Shown here piece after piece: positions 5,196 to 6,015 of a stretch of 6,015 bases of DNA. Within the stretch, counting starts at the first letter, position 1; each line of letters begins with the position of its first letter. The position numbers and the translations under genes were made by a program. Source of the DNA: an uncultured Opitutia bacterium (GTDB taxonomy: Bacteria > Verrucomicrobiota > Verrucomicrobiia > Opitutales > UBA953); contig CAIXQT010000152.1 in the NCBI GenBank assembly GCA_903921665.1, positions 1-6,015 of the forward strand, read 5' to 3'. Under the pieces are notes generated by a model. That model was given only the letters and a program-made list of their open reading frames with translations. It did not search any database and was not told where the DNA came from.

Positions 5196-6015
5196 TCAGC
5201 CTTCGCGAGGACCGTTGCGAGGACCGCGGTCGCCGCGGAATTCTCCGCGACCTCCACGGGAGCCGTCACGGCCGCCACGGGAACCGCCGCGGAACTCGCC
5301 GCGACCACGACCGCCGCGCTGACCGCGGTCGGAGCGTTCGCCGCGATGTTCGCCGCGGGGCTGGTGGGCACGGGCGGAAGGAACGAAGACGGCCTTGGTG
5401 GGAATACCGAAGAGCGTGGCGAACTTGCGCTTCAGCGAGGCCCAGAAGCCGATGGGGGCCTGGACCGGGATGACGACGGGCTCGATCTGGATGCGGGGGC
5501 GCTCTTCGCGACGCGGGCGGTCTTCGCGACGAGGACCACGGTCGCCTTCGGGGCGGGGGCCGCGGTCGCCTTCGGCGCGCGGTTCGCGACGGGGACCACG
5601 TTCGCCTTCGGCGCGCGGTTCACGGCGAGGACGGTCGCCCTGCGGGATGCCGGGCTGGCGGCCTTCTTCGGCGACGAAGCCTTCGGGACGCGGAGTGCGC
5701 GGTTCGCGACGAGGACCACGTTCGCCTTCGGCGCGCGGTTCACGGCGTTCACGCGGTTCGCGCTGGGCCGGAGCAGCCGACTGGGCACGGTCGCCCGAGA
5801 GGTTCTCGGTCAGCTGGGACGGATCTTCGACGACGCCGATGGACGGGCGGGCGGCCTGACCGTTGGCGGCCGAGGGAGCGGCGCCACGGGGCGTACCACG
5901 GCGACCGAACTGCTTCGGCGTCGTGATGGTGCCGGGCTTGGCGGCGGGTTCGGACGAGGCCCCGATCACGGAGAGCGGAGGGAGTTCCGCGTGGGCGGAC
6001 TCCAGCTTGGCTTCG
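5196..6015 (-). CDS. Arg/Gly/Glu/Pro-rich low-complexity protein with RGG-type tail (C-terminal part; start outside window)
   Basis: I do not recognise this protein. The frame is open from the window edge to a TGA at 5198-5196, giving 272 residues. It has an in-frame GTG at 5969, but coding upstream of it (EAKLESAHAELPPLS) is uninterrupted, so the true start may lie beyond the window. Four zones can be seen: a Pro/Ala/Ser-rich stretch (about 1-84); a charged zone of REPRAEGERGPRR-type repeats (85-174); one ordered-looking hydrophobic patch, VVIPVQAPIGFWASLKRKFA (180-199) continuing to about 213; and an Arg/Gly tail with at least four RGG triplets (219-272). There is no signal peptide or clear membrane segment in the part seen. 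The composition suggests disorder and binding to RNA or another polyanion, as in tails of DEAD-box helicases or RNases, but no enzymatic domain is visible. It ends with its own terminator and precedes murA. Confidence 0.75.
   Translation of the reverse strand, partial: EAKLESAHAELPPLSVIGASSEPAAKPGTITTPKQFGRRGTPRGAAPSAANGQAARPSIGVVEDPSQLTENLSGDRAQSAAPAQREPRERREPRAEGERGPRREPRTPRPEGFVAEEGRQPGIPQGDRPRREPRAEGERGPRREPRAEGDRGPRPEGDRGPRREDRPRREERPRIQIEPVVIPVQAPIGFWASLKRKFATLFGIPTKAVFVPSARAHQPRGEHRGERSDRGQRGGRGRGEFRGGSRGGRDGSRGGRGEFRGDRGPRNGPREG
5577..5627. repeat. 51-bp direct repeat, copy 1 (coding)
   Basis: Inside the Arg-rich gene. It matches 5697-5747 at 50 of 51 positions; the only difference is G at 5592 against A at 5712. 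It encodes the REPRAEGERGPRRE unit (residues 131-144 of the visible protein). Confidence 0.9.
5697..5747. repeat. 51-bp direct repeat, copy 2 (coding)
   Basis: Second copy of the repeat at 5577-5627, exactly 120 bases (40 codons) away and in the same reading frame, encoding residues 91-104 of the visible protein. The region between holds shorter degenerate versions of the same Arg-Gly-Pro-Glu unit. Confidence 0.9.

Noticed and set aside
5480..5760. Short-period repeats suggesting a CRISPR array
   Set aside because: The repeats are in frame, encode Arg-Gly-Glu-Pro units, vary gradually and lack unique spacers of uniform length.
5432..5788. 118-codon minus-strand frame in another phase of the Arg-rich gene
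   Set aside because: The low-complexity repeats keep more than one frame open; the frame ending at 5196 is longer, runs to the window edge and ends just before a terminator.

Overview
This is a GC-rich bacterial chromosome segment in which every gene I can support lies on the minus strand. Read in transcription order, from high to low coordinates, it holds: the 3' part of an Arg/Gly-rich low-complexity protein gene (5196-6015, its start outside the window), a hairpin terminator, murA, ruvB, the overlapping pair proB-proA, a tRNA-Asp(GUC) gene, and the 5' part of a saccharopine-dehydrogenase-like gene (1-413), probably carboxynorspermidine/carboxyspermidine dehydrogenase. Long open frames on the plus strand are antisense shadows of these genes.

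The content is mostly chromosomal housekeeping: peptidoglycan precursor synthesis (MurA), Holliday junction migration (RuvB), proline synthesis (ProB, ProA), translation (tRNA-Asp) and probably polyamine synthesis. I saw no transposase, integrase, phage gene, CRISPR array or toxin-antitoxin pair. The organism is an outer-membrane or other peptidoglycan-bearing bacterium. The protein style (PUA-less ProB, carboxyspermidine-type dehydrogenase, alkaline Arg/Gly-rich protein, little Shine-Dalgarno signal before start codons) would fit Verrucomicrobiota such as Opitutales, but that is an impression, not a demonstrated assignment.

Transcription: a perfect 24-bp palindrome followed by a U-rich stretch closes the Arg-rich gene only a few bases before the murA start. 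murA and ruvB are close together and probably cotranscribed. A 62-bp gap before proB carries a plausible promoter, and proB and proA overlap by ATGA and are surely one operon. The tRNA appears to have its own promoter with a consensus TTGACA -35 box just after proA. Its predicted leader pairs with its trailer to extend the acceptor stem. A strong hairpin sits between the tRNA and the dehydrogenase gene.

I did not find a clearly new system. The points most worth a second look are the Arg-rich repeat/RGG protein, the leader-trailer pairing around tRNA-Asp, the terminator hairpin placed where murA needs its promoter, and the altered nucleotide-site motif in the PUA-less ProB.
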